This document shows, in pieces, positions 19,228 through 28,503 of a stretch of 64,000 bases of DNA. Within the stretch, counting starts at the first letter, position 1. Every line of letters starts with the position of its first letter. The DNA comes from Methylobacillus glycogenes JCM 2850 (lineage in GTDB: Bacteria > Pseudomonadota > Gammaproteobacteria > Burkholderiales > Methylophilaceae), in the NCBI RefSeq assembly GCF_000617925.1, contig NZ_BAMT01000008.1:62001-126000 (forward strand), written 5' to 3'. A program made the translations under genes and the position numbers. A model generated the notes under the pieces. That model saw only the letters and a program-made list of their open reading frames with translations. It ran no database searches and was not told the DNA's origin.

Positions 19228-21255
19228 ATGTCTGATGCTCTCCCACCTCAAAACCCCATCCCCGCCACGCTAGCCAACAGTCTGGCAAGGCCGTCTCCAC
19301 GCGTGCAAATCAACCCTGGTGTGTTTTTCAGCGCGGCAGGCTTGATTGCTGTCATTGTCGGCCTGACGGCGTTTTTCCCCAGCGATGCACAAGCCATTTT
19401 TGGCGTGATTCAAACCTGGATTATCAAGAATGCCAGCTGGTTTTATATTCTCACCGTGGCGCTAGTGCTGATTCTGACGGTGTATTGCATGGTCAGCCGT
19501 TTTGGCGATATCAAGCTGGGGCTGGATCATAGCGAGCCTGAGTACAGCAACACCACCTGGTTTGCCATGCTGTTCTGCGCAGGCATGGGCATAGGCCTGA
19601 TGTTCTTTGGCGTGGCCGAACCGCTGATGCACACCCTAGACCCGCCGCAAGGCGATGCCAACACCGTTACCGCTGCGCGTGAGGCCATGCGCATTACCTT
19701 CTTCCATTGGGGGCTGCATGCCTGGGCCATTTATGCGCTGGTTGCCCTGATTCTGGCGTTTTTTGCTTTCAGACACGGCCTGCCCCTGACCTTGCGCTCT
19801 GCACTTTACCCGCTGATAGGTGAGCGTATTTACGGCCCTATCGGCCATGCTGTTGATACCTTTGCCATTATCGGCACGGTGTTTGGTATTGCCACCTCGC
19901 TGGGCTTTGGCGTGCTGCAAATCAATAGCGGCTTGCATCACCTGCTGCCGCAAATCCCCATCGCCACCATGGTGCAGGTGGTGCTGATTCTGATCACCAC
20001 TGTGCTGGCCACCGCTTCTGCCGCCAGCGGGCTGGATAAGGGCATCAGACGCTTGTCTGAACTGAATATGATCTTGGCCGTGCTGTTTATGGCTTATGTC
20101 TTCTGCATGGGGCCGACGGTATTCTTGCTGCAAGCCTATGTGCAAAACACCGGGGCTTATTTGTCGGAGATTGTCAGCAAGACCTTCAATCTCTACGCCT
20201 ATGAACCCACCGATTGGCTAGGCGGCTGGACCTTGTTTTACTGGGGCTGGTGGCTATCCTGGTCACCTTTTGTCGGCATGTTTATCGCCCGCGTTTCACG
20301 CGGCCGCAGCATACGTGAATTCATAGCCGGGGTGATTTTTGTGCCCGCTGGCTTTACCTTTCTCTGGATGACGGTGTTTGGCGATACCGCCATTCATCTC
20401 TATCTTTACGACGGCATCAGCGCCTTGGGTGAAACCGTGAAGACCGATAACTCGCTGGCACTGTTTGCCTTGCTGCAGCAATTGCCGCTGGCGCAGGTGA
20501 CCAGTGCCGTTGCCGTGCTGATGGTCATCATCTTTTTTGTCACCTCGGCAGATTCCGGTGCCCTGGTGATTGATATGCTGGCTTCCGGCGGCAAGGACAA
20601 TACTCCCGTCTGGCAGCGCATATTCTGGTCGCTGGTGATAGGCATAGTCGCCATCGTATTGCTGCTGGCCGATGGCCTTTCTGCGCTGCAAACCGCCACC
20701 ATTGCCAGCGCCCTGCCTTTCTCTATTGTGCTGCTGGCGGCCGCCTGGGGCTTGCTGCGCGCATTGAAGATAGACCTGACCAAACGCGGCACGCGCTTTC
20801 AGACCTATCTCGCGCCACCGCCGGGCAATGCCCCGGAAAACTGGCGTCAGCGCCTGCGCACCATTATCAACTTCCCCTCGCGTAGCGACGTGCTGAGCTT
20901 TATTCAGGGCACGGTTAAACCCGCAGCGGAAGAAGTTGCCACCGAGCTACGCAAACGTCAGTACGAAGTGCAGGTCACCACTGGCGATGATGGCCGGGTA
21001 AGGCTGGAAGTCATGCATGGCAGCGAAATTGATTTTATCTACGAGGTCAGGCTGCGCACCTACGCCCAGCCCAGCTTTACCGTGCAGGCAACGCAGGACC
21101 ATGCAGACGAGGATGCGCACTATTGCCGCGCCGAGGTGCATTTACAGGAAGGTGGGCAGAATTACGATATCGTCGGCTGGAGCAAGAGCGCCGTGATCAG
21201 CGATATCCTCGACCAATACGAGCGCCATCTGCACTTTCTGCATCTTGTGCGTTGA
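19228..21255 (+). CDS. betT: BCCT-family choline/betaine transporter, BetT-like
   Basis: This 675-residue secondary transporter has twelve predicted membrane helices. The BCCT core is seen in GMGIGLMFFGVAEPL, FFHWGLHAWAIYALVAL and YWGWWLSWSPFVGMFIARVSRG, the aromatic-rich betaine-binding helix. A long cytoplasmic C-terminal domain of about 170 residues ends in IVGWSKSAVISDILDQYERH. That tail and the overall length match Escherichia coli BetT (677 residues) rather than the shorter BetP/OpuD types. It probably imports choline or a related betaine for osmoprotection. No betA/betB genes are visible nearby. The ATG at 19228 has only a weak upstream purine stretch. Confidence 0.9.
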   Translation: MSDALPPQNPIPATLANSLARPSPRVQINPGVFFSAAGLIAVIVGLTAFFPSDAQAIFGVIQTWIIKNASWFYILTVALVLILTVYCMVSRFGDIKLGLDHSEPEYSNTTWFAMLFCAGMGIGLMFFGVAEPLMHTLDPPQGDANTVTAAREAMRITFFHWGLHAWAIYALVALILAFFAFRHGLPLTLRSALYPLIGERIYGPIGHAVDTFAIIGTVFGIATSLGFGVLQINSGLHHLLPQIPIATMVQVVLILITTVLATASAASGLDKGIRRLSELNMILAVLFMAYVFCMGPTVFLLQAYVQNTGAYLSEIVSKTFNLYAYEPTDWLGGWTLFYWGWWLSWSPFVGMFIARVSRGRSIREFIAGVIFVPAGFTFLWMTVFGDTAIHLYLYDGISALGETVKTDNSLALFALLQQLPLAQVTSAVAVLMVIIFFVTSADSGALVIDMLASGGKDNTPVWQRIFWSLVIGIVAIVLLLADGLSALQTATIASALPFSIVLLAAAWGLLRALKIDLTKRGTRFQTYLAPPPGNAPENWRQRLRTIINFPSRSDVLSFIQGTVKPAAEEVATELRKRQYEVQVTTGDDGRVRLEVMHGSEIDFIYEVRLRTYAQPSFTVQATQDHADEDAHYCRAEVHLQEGGQNYDIVGWSKSAVISDILDQYERHLHFLHLVR

Positions 21256-21349
21256 TACTTACCTGCGCTGATACTTGCCCCTGATTCGGCTCGGGTTAAA
21301 CCGCAAATGCAGTAAGCAATTATCTAGAACAGCTGACAGCTGGATGCGC

Positions 21350-21735
21350 TCAATCGTAGCTTTGGAAAAAGAGGAATTTATCCTCGGTGAAATAGCTCGC
21401 CAGCATGGCTTCCAGCATCTCACCATGTCCGGTTCTGGGCACTGGCATGGTGGAGAACAAATGCCTGGCTGGCCGCCAAATGCCTCTGCCAGATACCAGA
21501 CATCAAAGGTAATACGGTCCAGACCTTTGACCACTGCGTGTTCCTCAGCCTGATCACAAAACACCGTAAAGCGGGGATCAGCGAAAATACTTTTGATATG
21601 CCGCAGGGAAAGGTCAAATTCAACAGGTGAGGAGATAGGCATGGTCTTCATTACCAGCCCGCCAAACGCCTGAGCGCCTGGGGACAGGGTTTGTCCATCA
21701 AATACCGTAATGACCACGCGTGTGCTTTTAACCAT
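21350..21735 (-). CDS. Hypothetical protein (frameshifted in this sequence)
   Basis: I do not recognise this protein. The reverse frame begins MVKSTRVVITVFDGQTLSPG at 21735 and continues through FDLSLRHIKSIFADPRF and ITFDVWYLAEAFGG. It then loses protein-like composition near 21470, where it becomes rich in Pro/Cys/Trp. Dropping one base there gives a better continuation, HLFSTMPVPRTGHGEMLEAM then LASYFTEDKFLFFQSYD, ending at 21350. The joined product is about 128 residues. The original frame runs on to 21259 and is probably an artefact. It is convergent with betT. The start has a poor ribosome-binding site. Confidence 0.5.
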
Positions 21736-21972
21736 AAACGAATTTTATCCGCATTTGCAGACCATGCGCAGCCAGTGCAGAAATTTCTGCGGAAAATAGA
21801 TCTAGTCACTACTCTGCCACCCTCACCTTAGGGCTATGCATGATGCTGGGCTAGGCTGTGATCCATTGTTCGGGTTTTCGCAAAAGTATTGTCGAGTGCG
21901 GCCTCTTTATCTGAGCATGCCGCACTGCATACAATGGCCTGCCTTTCATTCTGCGCATTGCTCAAACACCCC

Positions 21973-23165
21973 ATGTCTCATCCCCAAGCTGCAAGTACCC
22001 AGCACCCTGCTGCCCCCTCCACCGTCAACAGCCGCTGGCCCTTGCTGGCGCTGGCTGTTGGCGCATTTGGTATAGGCACCACTGAATTTGGCCCCATGGG
22101 CATGTTGCCGACCATCGCCCAAGGCGTCGATGTTTCCATCCCGGCCGCAGGCATGCTGATTTCCGCCTATGCCATAGGCGTCATGATAGGTGCCCCCATC
22201 ATGTCCCTGCTGCTGGCCAAGTGGCCGCAACGCAAGGCGCTGATGGCCTTGATGGCAATTTTTACCGTCGGCAACCTGCTGTCAGCCATTGCGCCTGATT
22301 ACCTGACACTGATGCTGGCGCGTATCGTCACCAGCCTCAACCATGGCGCATTCTTTGGCATAGGCTCAGTAGTAGCCGCCAGCCTGGTGCCCAGAGAAAA
22401 GCAAGCCAGCGCCATGGCCGCGATGTTCATGGGCCTGACCATTGCCAATATAGGCGGCGTACCTGCCGCCACCTGGCTGGGTGAAACCCTGGGCTGGCGC
22501 CTGTCATTTGCCGGCATTGCCATTCTTGGTGTGATTGCCATCACCAGCCTGGCCTTCGCCCTGCCCAAAGGCAAGCCAGGCCAGGCCCCTGATCTGGCAA
22601 CAGAACTCAAGGTATTAACCCGCCCCGTGGTATTGCAGGCCCTATTCACCACCGTCCTCAGCTCAGGCTCCGTGTTTGCGCTATACACCTACATCAACCC
22701 TGCCCTGCGCACCTTCACCCAGGCCTCACCAGGCTTTATCACCGCCATGCTGGTGCTGATAGGCATAGGCTTCAGCATAGGCAACACACTGGAGGAAAAC
22801 TGGCTGACCGCTCCATCACCCACACCCTGGTGGGTTTTCTGCTGCTGCTCAGTATCAGCGTATTGAGCTTTCCCTGGCTGGCCAGCAGCCAGATCGGCGC
22901 TGCTTTCAGCCTGCTGATCTGGGGCATAGCCGCTTTTGCTGTGGTGCCACCTATACAGATGCGTGTGATGCGTGCGGCGGCAGAAGCGCCGGGCTTGGCT
23001 TCTTCGGTGAATATTGGCGCGTTTAATCTGGGGAATGCTTTGGGAGCAGCGTTGGGGGCAGCGACACTGGGGGCTGGTTTGGGTTATACGGCGGTGATGG
23101 TAGTGGGGGCAGTTCTGGCGTTGATGGCTTTGTTGTTGGTGTTGTGGGCAGCGCTTAGGCATTAG
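21973..23165 (+). CDS. MFS efflux transporter, AraJ/YdhP-like (frameshifted in this sequence)
   Basis: This is a drug:H+ antiporter-1-type major facilitator. The first frame shows TM1 with GTTEFGPMGMLPTIAQGVDVS, motif A-like PIMSLLLAKWPQRKALM, and ARIVTSLNHGAFFGIGSVVA, features shared with AraJ, YdhP and PbuE-like exporters. One base appears missing near 22791 in a G-run (CTGGAGG where CTGGGAGG is expected). The second frame then supplies GKLADRSITHTLVGFLLLLS and SSVNIGAFNLGNALGAALGA, the final helices. The joined protein is about 397 residues with 12 helices, a normal length. The ATG at 21973 (MSHPQAAS) is the likeliest start; the frame stays open upstream to 21889. The substrate is unknown. 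Confidence 0.82.
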
Positions 23166-23263
23166 TTATTGAGGGAAGAGGCTGGGGAGGATTGGGTCTC
23201 CCGCTGCGTTCGTGATTGCGGGAAGCTGCGTTCAATTCGCTATAGAAGGGGGGTTTAGTTGCA

Positions 23264-23520
23264 TTGACCCCTGCTACCGCTGGCGAGAGGTTTTGTTTCG
23301 CCTTGCCGGGCGAGTGCCTTTCTTTTGCTTCGCCAAAAGAAAGATCACCAAAGAAAAGGCGACCCGGATATCCCCGCCCCGGCTTACAGCCGGGTAACCT
23401 GCGTTGCTCGGATTTATCGGGGTCACGCTCAAACTCGCTGCGCTCAGACAGTCGCGCGCCCTGATCCGATAAACCCTGCGCTACTCGGCGGGTCTAAACG
23501 GGAAGGAAAGTCAAAGACTC
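23264..23520 (+). repeat. Structured repeat, copy A of an inverted pair
   Basis: This copy of about 257 bp aligns along its whole length with the reverse complement of 23629-23884. Shared blocks include TGGCGAGAG, TTTCGCCTTGCCGGGCGA, CTTTCTTTTGCTTCGCC, AAAGAAAAGGCGACCCG, AACCTGCGTTGCTC, GCTCAAACTCGCT and TGCGCTACTCGGCG. It contains a small hairpin (CCCGGCT-TAC-AGCCGGG, 23378-23394) and a long-range stem (TTTATCGG 23413-23420 with CCGATAAA 23466-23473). Short ORFs across it differ between copies, so coding is unlikely. Confidence 0.8.
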
Positions 23521-23628
23521 CGGATCAAGCTAGAGTAGTGCTTAAGTAAGTGCGCTTAGCTTTGTCTGCACCACAGCCATGCTGCCGATATATCTCTTGT
23601 CTCACACTCCATGGCTAGTACTTAACCC

Positions 23629-23884
23629 CTGGCTTTTGACCTTGCTCCCGTTGAGTGCGCCGAGTAGCGCAGCAGTTTCTGGATTAAGGGCTTGCGACTG
23701 TTTGAGCGTAAGCGAGTTTGAGCAAGACCCCAGAAACTGGGAGCAACGCAGGTTGCCCGGCGTAGCCGGGACGCAGGAATCGGGTCGCCTTTTCTTTGCT
23801 TACATTTCTTTTCGGCGAAGCAAAAGAAAGTAAGTCGCCCGGCAAGGCGAAACAAGAACTCTCGCCAGCGCTAGCAAGAGTCAA
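23629..23884 (-). repeat. Structured repeat, copy B of an inverted pair
   Basis: Reverse-oriented partner of 23264-23520, 108 bp away. Its long-range stem is CCAGTTTCTGG-type (CAGTTTCTGG 23673-23682 with CCAGAAACTG 23730-23739, perfect 10 bp). It occupies the same place as the TTTATCGG/CCGATAAA stem of copy A but has a different sequence, so both sides changed together. The small hairpin is CCCGGC-TAC-GCCGGG with the same TAC loop. The rest of 23166-23993 holds no recognisable gene. Confidence 0.8.
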
Positions 23885-23993
23885 GACCACCCAATCTATC
23901 TCTGTCACAGAGGCATCAAGCAAGCCAATGTGTCACCCATTTCCCCGCATACAGAAACACGCCAAGCTCTAGCCCCTAGCGCCTTATCAACAT

Positions 23994-24538
23994 TCATTCC
24001 TGCCCCAGCAATTTCAACCTCAGCTTAGGCTCCGTAGTCTTGCTCCCCAGCCAGATATCCAAAAAATGCTGACTAAACTCCGTATCACTAATAACAGTAG
24101 TAGCTTGCCATTGCTGTAAAAAGCCAAACTTTGATCCGCGCGCAGGACGGCAGTCAGGCTATCCCCTGCTTTAACATCGGTAAACGCCTGTTGCATCAGC
24201 GCTTGCCAGCGCAGGCTGCGCGCTTCATCCACGCCTTGTTTGCGTAGTTGCTTGCCACCCTCTTTCGCCAGTTCTTCCGCACGGAAATCATGACCATAGA
24301 TCAGTTGCAGCGCATGGGGCTGGTCAGCCTGATAGCGCCCATTGCTCACCCAGAGCTTGGCGTCATAAACGCGTATGCCAAACCAGCGCAAGGTGCCACT
24401 GCCCAGCAATTGGCTGCCAGGGCCTAGCTCGGTTTGAATAAAATCAGGGGCAGTTTCAGCGGCCGCAAGCGGCTGCAAGCCCGCAAGTAACACCAAACTG
24501 GCCATCAGCAGCTTGGTCAGGAGGGTGCGCATAGCCAT
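23994..24538 (-). CDS. Chalcone isomerase-like secreted protein (frameshifted in this sequence)
   Basis: A signal peptide (MAMRTLLTKLLMASLVLLAG, cleavage after PLAAA) is followed by LLGSGTLRWFGIRVYDAKLW, LQLIYGHDFRAEELAKEG and AGDSLTAVLRADQSLAFY. This pattern fits the bacterial chalcone isomerase-like family, periplasmic proteins of unknown activity. Near 24103 one G appears lost (AAGCT for AAGGCT). The shifted frame reads ATTVISDTEFSQHFLDIWLG and ends at 23994, matching the F-x-x-x-F-L-x-I-W-L-G end of the family better than the Leu-rich original frame, which stops at 24020. The start is 10 bp after the cfa stop, so it is the last gene of a five-gene reverse-strand operon. Confidence 0.78.
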
Positions 24539-24548
24539 GCGACTATGC

Positions 24549-25841
24549 TCAATGCTTGAGTAACCAGAGTTTGACATCGGTTCTGCCCTCGATAAATCCT
24601 GCTTCGCAGTATTTCAGATACATCTCCCACAGGCGTATGAACGCTGCATCAAAGCCCAGGGCCTTGATGTCGTCCAGCTGGCCCATGAAAGCCTGGTGCC
24701 AATGTTGCAATGTACGGGCGTAGTCCTGGCCAAATCCATGGCTTTCGCGCACCTGTAAACCTGCCTGCTGCACTTGAGTCTGGATCACGGCAGGGCTGGG
24801 CAGCATGCCGCCGGGGAATATGTATTGCTGGATAAAATCGGTACTGCTGCGGTAGTGCGCGTAGAAGTTGTCAGCGATATCTATGGATTGGATGACGATG
24901 CGGCCTTCTGGCTTCAGGCATTGCTTGAGGATGCGGAAATAGCTGGGCCAGTGTGATTCGCCCACTGCCTCCAGCATTTCTATTGAGACTATATGGTCGT
25001 ATCTGGCATAGTTGCCGTCTTGCGCGGTCAGGTCGCGGTAGTCGCGCAGTTCCAGCGTCACCTGGGATGACCAGCCCTGTGTTTTGATGCGTTGCAGGGC
25101 AAACTCCAGTTGTGCTGGAGAGATGGTGATGCCGTGTACATGCATGCCCTGGCTGGCGGCATATTCAGCAAATCCGCCCCAGCCACAACCAATTTCCAGT
25201 ATGCGTTGCCCAGGCTGGGCCTGTAGCAGATCAAGTATGCGCTGATATTTAGCCTGTTGTGCCTGCTGCAAGGTCTGCTCGGGCTGCTGGCCAAACCAGG
25301 CGGCTGAATAGGTCATGCTGGCATCAAGCCAGAGACGGTAAAACACATTGCCCAGATCATAATGCGCGCTGATATTGCGCTGGCTGCCGCGTCGGCTATT
25401 GTTGTTGAGCCATAGATGGCCAAACCTGCGCAACAGCAATGCCCACCAGCGCCCATGGATGGCAGATTCCAGGGCTTGCTGGTTTTGCAGCGCCAGGCGG
25501 AACAGGCTTAACAGGTCTGGGCTGTGAACCCAGTCCAGCCGCAGGCTTTCAGCAAAACCTACATCACCCTGCATCAGGATCAATCTTGCGGCACGCCAAT
25601 CTTTGATGACTAGGCTGGCACGCAGTGTGGCATGGCTCTGGCCAAATTCATGACATTCACCTGTGGGGGTTTGCAGCTGTAAATGCCCTTGTTGCAATCG
25701 GGAAAACAGGCTCAGCAAGCCACGGGCAAACCAAGGCAGATGTTTGCTGCCCGCAGGCTTGCGGCTGATGTCTGGGTTGAGAGCAAGGTTACGCTCAGGC
25801 TGGGCGCTGGATGACAAGGTAGGGCTGGTTTTATTTTTCAT
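24549..25841 (-). CDS. cfa: Cyclopropane-fatty-acyl-phospholipid synthase-family methyltransferase
   Basis: This 430-residue protein transfers a methyl or methylene group from S-adenosylmethionine to membrane phospholipid acyl chains. The variable N-terminal lipid-binding region (about residues 40-130) precedes the conserved entry YDLGNVFYRLWLDASMTYSA. The SAM motif is ILEIGCGWGGFAEYA (near residues 213-227), followed by HIVSIEMLEAVG and the C-terminal YLKYCEAGFIEGRTDVKLW. All are hallmark Cfa segments, and the length fits. It overlaps the DUF1365 gene by 11 bp, showing tight coupling. The gene symbol is used in the family sense: a second Cfa-like enzyme lies across the TetR gene, so the two may act on different products. 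Confidence 0.9.
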   Translation of the reverse strand: MKNKTSPTLSSSAQPERNLALNPDISRKPAGSKHLPWFARGLLSLFSRLQQGHLQLQTPTGECHEFGQSHATLRASLVIKDWRAARLILMQGDVGFAESLRLDWVHSPDLLSLFRLALQNQQALESAIHGRWWALLLRRFGHLWLNNNSRRGSQRNISAHYDLGNVFYRLWLDASMTYSAAWFGQQPEQTLQQAQQAKYQRILDLLQAQPGQRILEIGCGWGGFAEYAASQGMHVHGITISPAQLEFALQRIKTQGWSSQVTLELRDYRDLTAQDGNYARYDHIVSIEMLEAVGESHWPSYFRILKQCLKPEGRIVIQSIDIADNFYAHYRSSTDFIQQYIFPGGMLPSPAVIQTQVQQAGLQVRESHGFGQDYARTLQHWHQAFMGQLDDIKALGFDAAFIRLWEMYLKYCEAGFIEGRTDVKLWLLKH

Positions 25842-26646
25842 GACCAGGCTTTCTCTGATTAAAGCTTAAGGAGGCACCTGGGGGGGCTGGTTTTTTGTGA
25901 TACGGGATATGTTTAAGCCATAGCCGCAGCGCCTGCCAGTGTATGCGCCAGACCACGCCCAGGGTCAGCAGTGGCATTTTAGCCCAGGCCCCCAGCAGAT
26001 TGCGGCGGCTGGCAGGCTGGGTTTGCACGCGGATTTCTGTGGCAATCAGGGGCTGTTCTGGCAACTTGTCCTCGAAATAATCTACCGCCATGGCATGGGA
26101 CTGCCCGGCACCCAGGTAGCGGAACACGTAATAGCCTGTGACTTCGCAGAAGGGCGAGACATGGAATGCCTTGCGGCAGACCAGGCGGGTATTGGCATCT
26201 ATGGGCTGGTCTTCGTCTGCGGTGAGCAGGTATTGGTGATGCTCGCCAAAGGTATTGTTGACCTCGGCCATGATCATGCGCAGGCTGCCATCGCTGGCGT
26301 GCAGATACCAGAAGCTTACCGGGTTGAAAACATAGCCCAATACGCGTGGAAACGCCTGCAACCAGATTTCGCCAGCAGGCAATGTTAGCCCGGCTTTGGC
26401 CACTTGTTGTTGCAGCCAGCCCAGCAAGTCGCCGCTGCCATCACCATGATCACGGCTGTAAAACGCCAGTGGTCGCCAGCGATTGAGACCAAACAGGCTA
26501 TGGCTTTTGATCTGCTGCAAGCGACGCACGGCAATGCGCAGGCAAAACACTGGGTAGACAAAGCCGTGGCTGGCCGGGCGCGAGCGCCTGTGCATGACTT
26601 CACCTAGCCCAAGCTCAAGCGCGCTGGTTGTTATATGGCCTGTCAT
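25831..26646 (-). CDS. DUF1365 family protein
   Basis: This 271-residue protein begins MTGHITTSALELGLGEVMHRRSRPASHGFVYPVFCLRIAV. It contains FGLNRWRPLAFYSRDHGDGSGDLLGWLQQ, FPRVLGYVFNPVSFWYLHASDG and KAFHVSPFCEVTGYYVF, the conserved landmarks of DUF1365. Family members are habitually encoded between an FAD amine-oxidase-like gene and a cfa gene, as here. They are presumed to help in making or modifying unusual fatty acids, but no biochemical role is settled. It starts 15 bp after the oxidoreductase stop and overlaps cfa. Confidence 0.93.
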   Translation of the reverse strand: MTGHITTSALELGLGEVMHRRSRPASHGFVYPVFCLRIAVRRLQQIKSHSLFGLNRWRPLAFYSRDHGDGSGDLLGWLQQQVAKAGLTLPAGEIWLQAFPRVLGYVFNPVSFWYLHASDGSLRMIMAEVNNTFGEHHQYLLTADEDQPIDANTRLVCRKAFHVSPFCEVTGYYVFRYLGAGQSHAMAVDYFEDKLPEQPLIATEIRVQTQPASRRNLLGAWAKMPLLTLGVVWRIHWQALRLWLKHIPYHKKPAPPGASLSFNQRKPGHEK

Positions 26647-26661
26647 GTTTCACTCCAGGCA

Positions 26662-27936
26662 TCAGTCATAAACGGCATCCCAGGGTGGGCTGATGCCCAT
26701 GGCGCGTGCCATGCGTAAGGCAGATTTGAGGCCGTCCTCATGGAAGCCATACCCTGTCCAGGCACCGCAGAACCAGGTGCGTTGCCTGCCTTGTATCAGG
26801 TTCAATTCGCGCTGGGCCATGATGGCCTGGGCATTCATCAAGGGGTGGGCGTACTCGAACTCGGCAATCACGCTGCCCTCACGCAAGCTGACATGCGGAT
26901 TAAGCGTGACGATCACAGGCTGACGCCAGGGCAAGGGTTGCAATTCATTCAGCAGGTAACTCACTGTCACTGGATATTGCGGCCTATGGCGCACTGGCAT
27001 AGTGTAGTTCCAGGCGGCCCAGGCTTTGCGGTTGGCAGGCAGTAAAGCGGCATCGGTATGCAGTATTGCCAGGTTGGGCTGGGTGCGGAAGGCCCCGAGT
27101 ATGCGCTTTTCTTCCGCGCTGCAATCCAGTAACTGGCAAGCCGTGGGCGCATGGCAGGCGAGCACTACCTGATCAAAACTTTCGCTGCCTACATTGCTGT
27201 GCACGACCACCCCATGTGCCTGCCGTTCTATATGGTTAACCTGACAATTCAGCCTGGCATCAGGAATAGTCTGCAGCATGGCGTTGACATAGCTGCGAGC
27301 GCCTTGCGGCAGGGTTTTCCAGGGCGGGCGCTGGTTGATTTGCAGCAGGCGGTGGTTGAGGCAAAAACGCAGGAAGGTGGCCGCCGGAAAATCCTGGATA
27401 TCGTTCATGCTGCTGGACCAGATGGCAGCAGCCATGGGCAGCAGATACCACTCGCGCATGGCCTGGCTGTAGCCGTGCTGATCTAGCAGCTGGCGCAGGG
27501 TATAGCGCTCATCGCTGATGCTGGCGAGGTAATGCTCGGCCTGGCGGTTAAAGCGCAGGATGTCCTGCAGCATCCAGAGAAAACGTGGCCGCAGCAGATT
27601 GCGCCGCTGGCAGAACACGGTATCCAGATTGTTACCCGCCCATTCCAGGCCTTGGGCTTCAATCGCCACCGAAAAACTCATATTGCTGGTGTGGGTGGCA
27701 ACCCCCAGATGCTTGAACAATGCCACCAGATTGGGGTAGGTGAGGTCGTTATGCACCAGAAATCCGGTATCTACCGGGGCAGTAATGCCATCCAGCGTCA
27801 CATCAACGGTATTGCTGTGACCGCCAAAATAAGACCCTGCCTCATACAGCACCACCTCATGCTCACGCGCCAGCAGCCAGGCCGAGGCAAGGCCGGAAAT
27901 GCCTGAGCCTATGACGGCGATGCGTTGCTTACTCAT
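26662..27936 (-). CDS. FAD-dependent amine oxidase-like protein
   Basis: This 424-residue flavoprotein starts MSKQRIAVIGSGISGLASAW, a Rossmann GxGxxG motif. It continues with VVLYEAGSYFGGHSNTV and the family-typical PVDTGFLVHNDLTYPNLVAL, and ends with WFCGAWTGYGFHEDGLKSAL, the second FAD-binding segment. It belongs to the NAD/FAD-binding group found with cfa and DUF1365. A related Rhodobacter protein (UfaD) is implicated in desaturating methylated fatty acids on the way to furan fatty acids; assignment to that role here is inference. ATG 27936 overlaps the preceding stop as ATGA, so it is preferred to the open frame back to 27984. Confidence 0.9.
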   Translation of the reverse strand: MSKQRIAVIGSGISGLASAWLLAREHEVVLYEAGSYFGGHSNTVDVTLDGITAPVDTGFLVHNDLTYPNLVALFKHLGVATHTSNMSFSVAIEAQGLEWAGNNLDTVFCQRRNLLRPRFLWMLQDILRFNRQAEHYLASISDERYTLRQLLDQHGYSQAMREWYLLPMAAAIWSSSMNDIQDFPAATFLRFCLNHRLLQINQRPPWKTLPQGARSYVNAMLQTIPDARLNCQVNHIERQAHGVVVHSNVGSESFDQVVLACHAPTACQLLDCSAEEKRILGAFRTQPNLAILHTDAALLPANRKAWAAWNYTMPVRHRPQYPVTVSYLLNELQPLPWRQPVIVTLNPHVSLREGSVIAEFEYAHPLMNAQAIMAQRELNLIQGRQRTWFCGAWTGYGFHEDGLKSALRMARAMGISPPWDAVYD

Positions 27937-28454
27937 GCGGCGTCCTCCTGCAACAGTGAGCGCCTGAGTTTTGCACTGTGGCAATCAGGGTGAAACCAGA
28001 TATCAGCCAAGGCCAGACAGAATTCGGCGTCTGCAATCTCGCCCAATAGCTCGGATTGGGCAAACTTCTGACTGAGAAAACGCACACCTTGGCCGGGTGT
28101 AAACACTATCCAGAGCAGATCACCACGGCTGGTGTCGGGAATAATCCCGCGCATGGCCAATATCCAGCGTTGGATGTTGGCGTCAGTGTGCAAACCCAAG
28201 CGCAGCATTTCACGCTGGCTGGCTTCAATGATGTAGTCGGCGCTGATATTGCGCAGGTATTCAAATTGCAGCGCAAAGCTGGGGTTGCTGATGCCTTGCT
28301 CGGACACAGTGAGGCTGCCCACGCTCCAGAGGGTAGCGCGGTAGATGGAGAATACACTCCAGGTCAGGATGCCCGAGCCGCTGGGTGTCCATGCGGTCGC
28401 CTCATAAGGGGTATGGCTGGCGAGAAAAACCTGGTTTTCTGGCATGACAGACAT
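27933..28454 (-). CDS. Chalcone isomerase-like family protein
   Basis: This 173-residue protein shows FSIYRATLWSVGSLTVSEQG, FALQFEYLRNISADYIIEAS, MRGIIPDTSRGDLLWIVFTP and GVRFLSQKFAQSELLGEI. These match the order expected for bacterial chalcone isomerase-like proteins: a Y-x-A-x-L-W strand, an L-x-Y helix start, and an iPD..GD.L strand pair. Unlike the second copy at 23994-24538 it has no evident signal peptide. It is the first gene of the reverse-strand lipid operon and overlaps the oxidoreductase by four bases. The 185-bp gap to the divergent TetR gene must contain both promoters. Confidence 0.82.
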   Translation of the reverse strand: MSVMPENQVFLASHTPYEATAWTPSGSGILTWSVFSIYRATLWSVGSLTVSEQGISNPSFALQFEYLRNISADYIIEASQREMLRLGLHTDANIQRWILAMRGIIPDTSRGDLLWIVFTPGQGVRFLSQKFAQSELLGEIADAEFCLALADIWFHPDCHSAKLRRSLLQEDAA

Positions 28455-28503
28455 TCAGTTAATTACTTGTTGGTATGAAATATAACATAAAAGTTTAAAA
28501 TGG

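Noticed and set aside
20296-20792. Reverse-strand ORFs opposite betT
   Set aside because: They are antisense to well-conserved BCCT helices, and overlapping shadows occur in several frames at once.
21259-21349. C-terminal extension of the reverse-strand hypothetical protein in its original frame
   Set aside because: Composition becomes Pro/Cys/Trp/Arg-rich, and the frame reached by one base is more protein-like and stops at 21350.
23212-23923. Six short ORFs in the gap after the MFS gene, some reading FCFAKRK-like peptides
   Set aside because: They lie within the inverted repeat pair, differ in frame and length between copies, and lack ribosome-binding sites. The conserved signal is structural, not coding.
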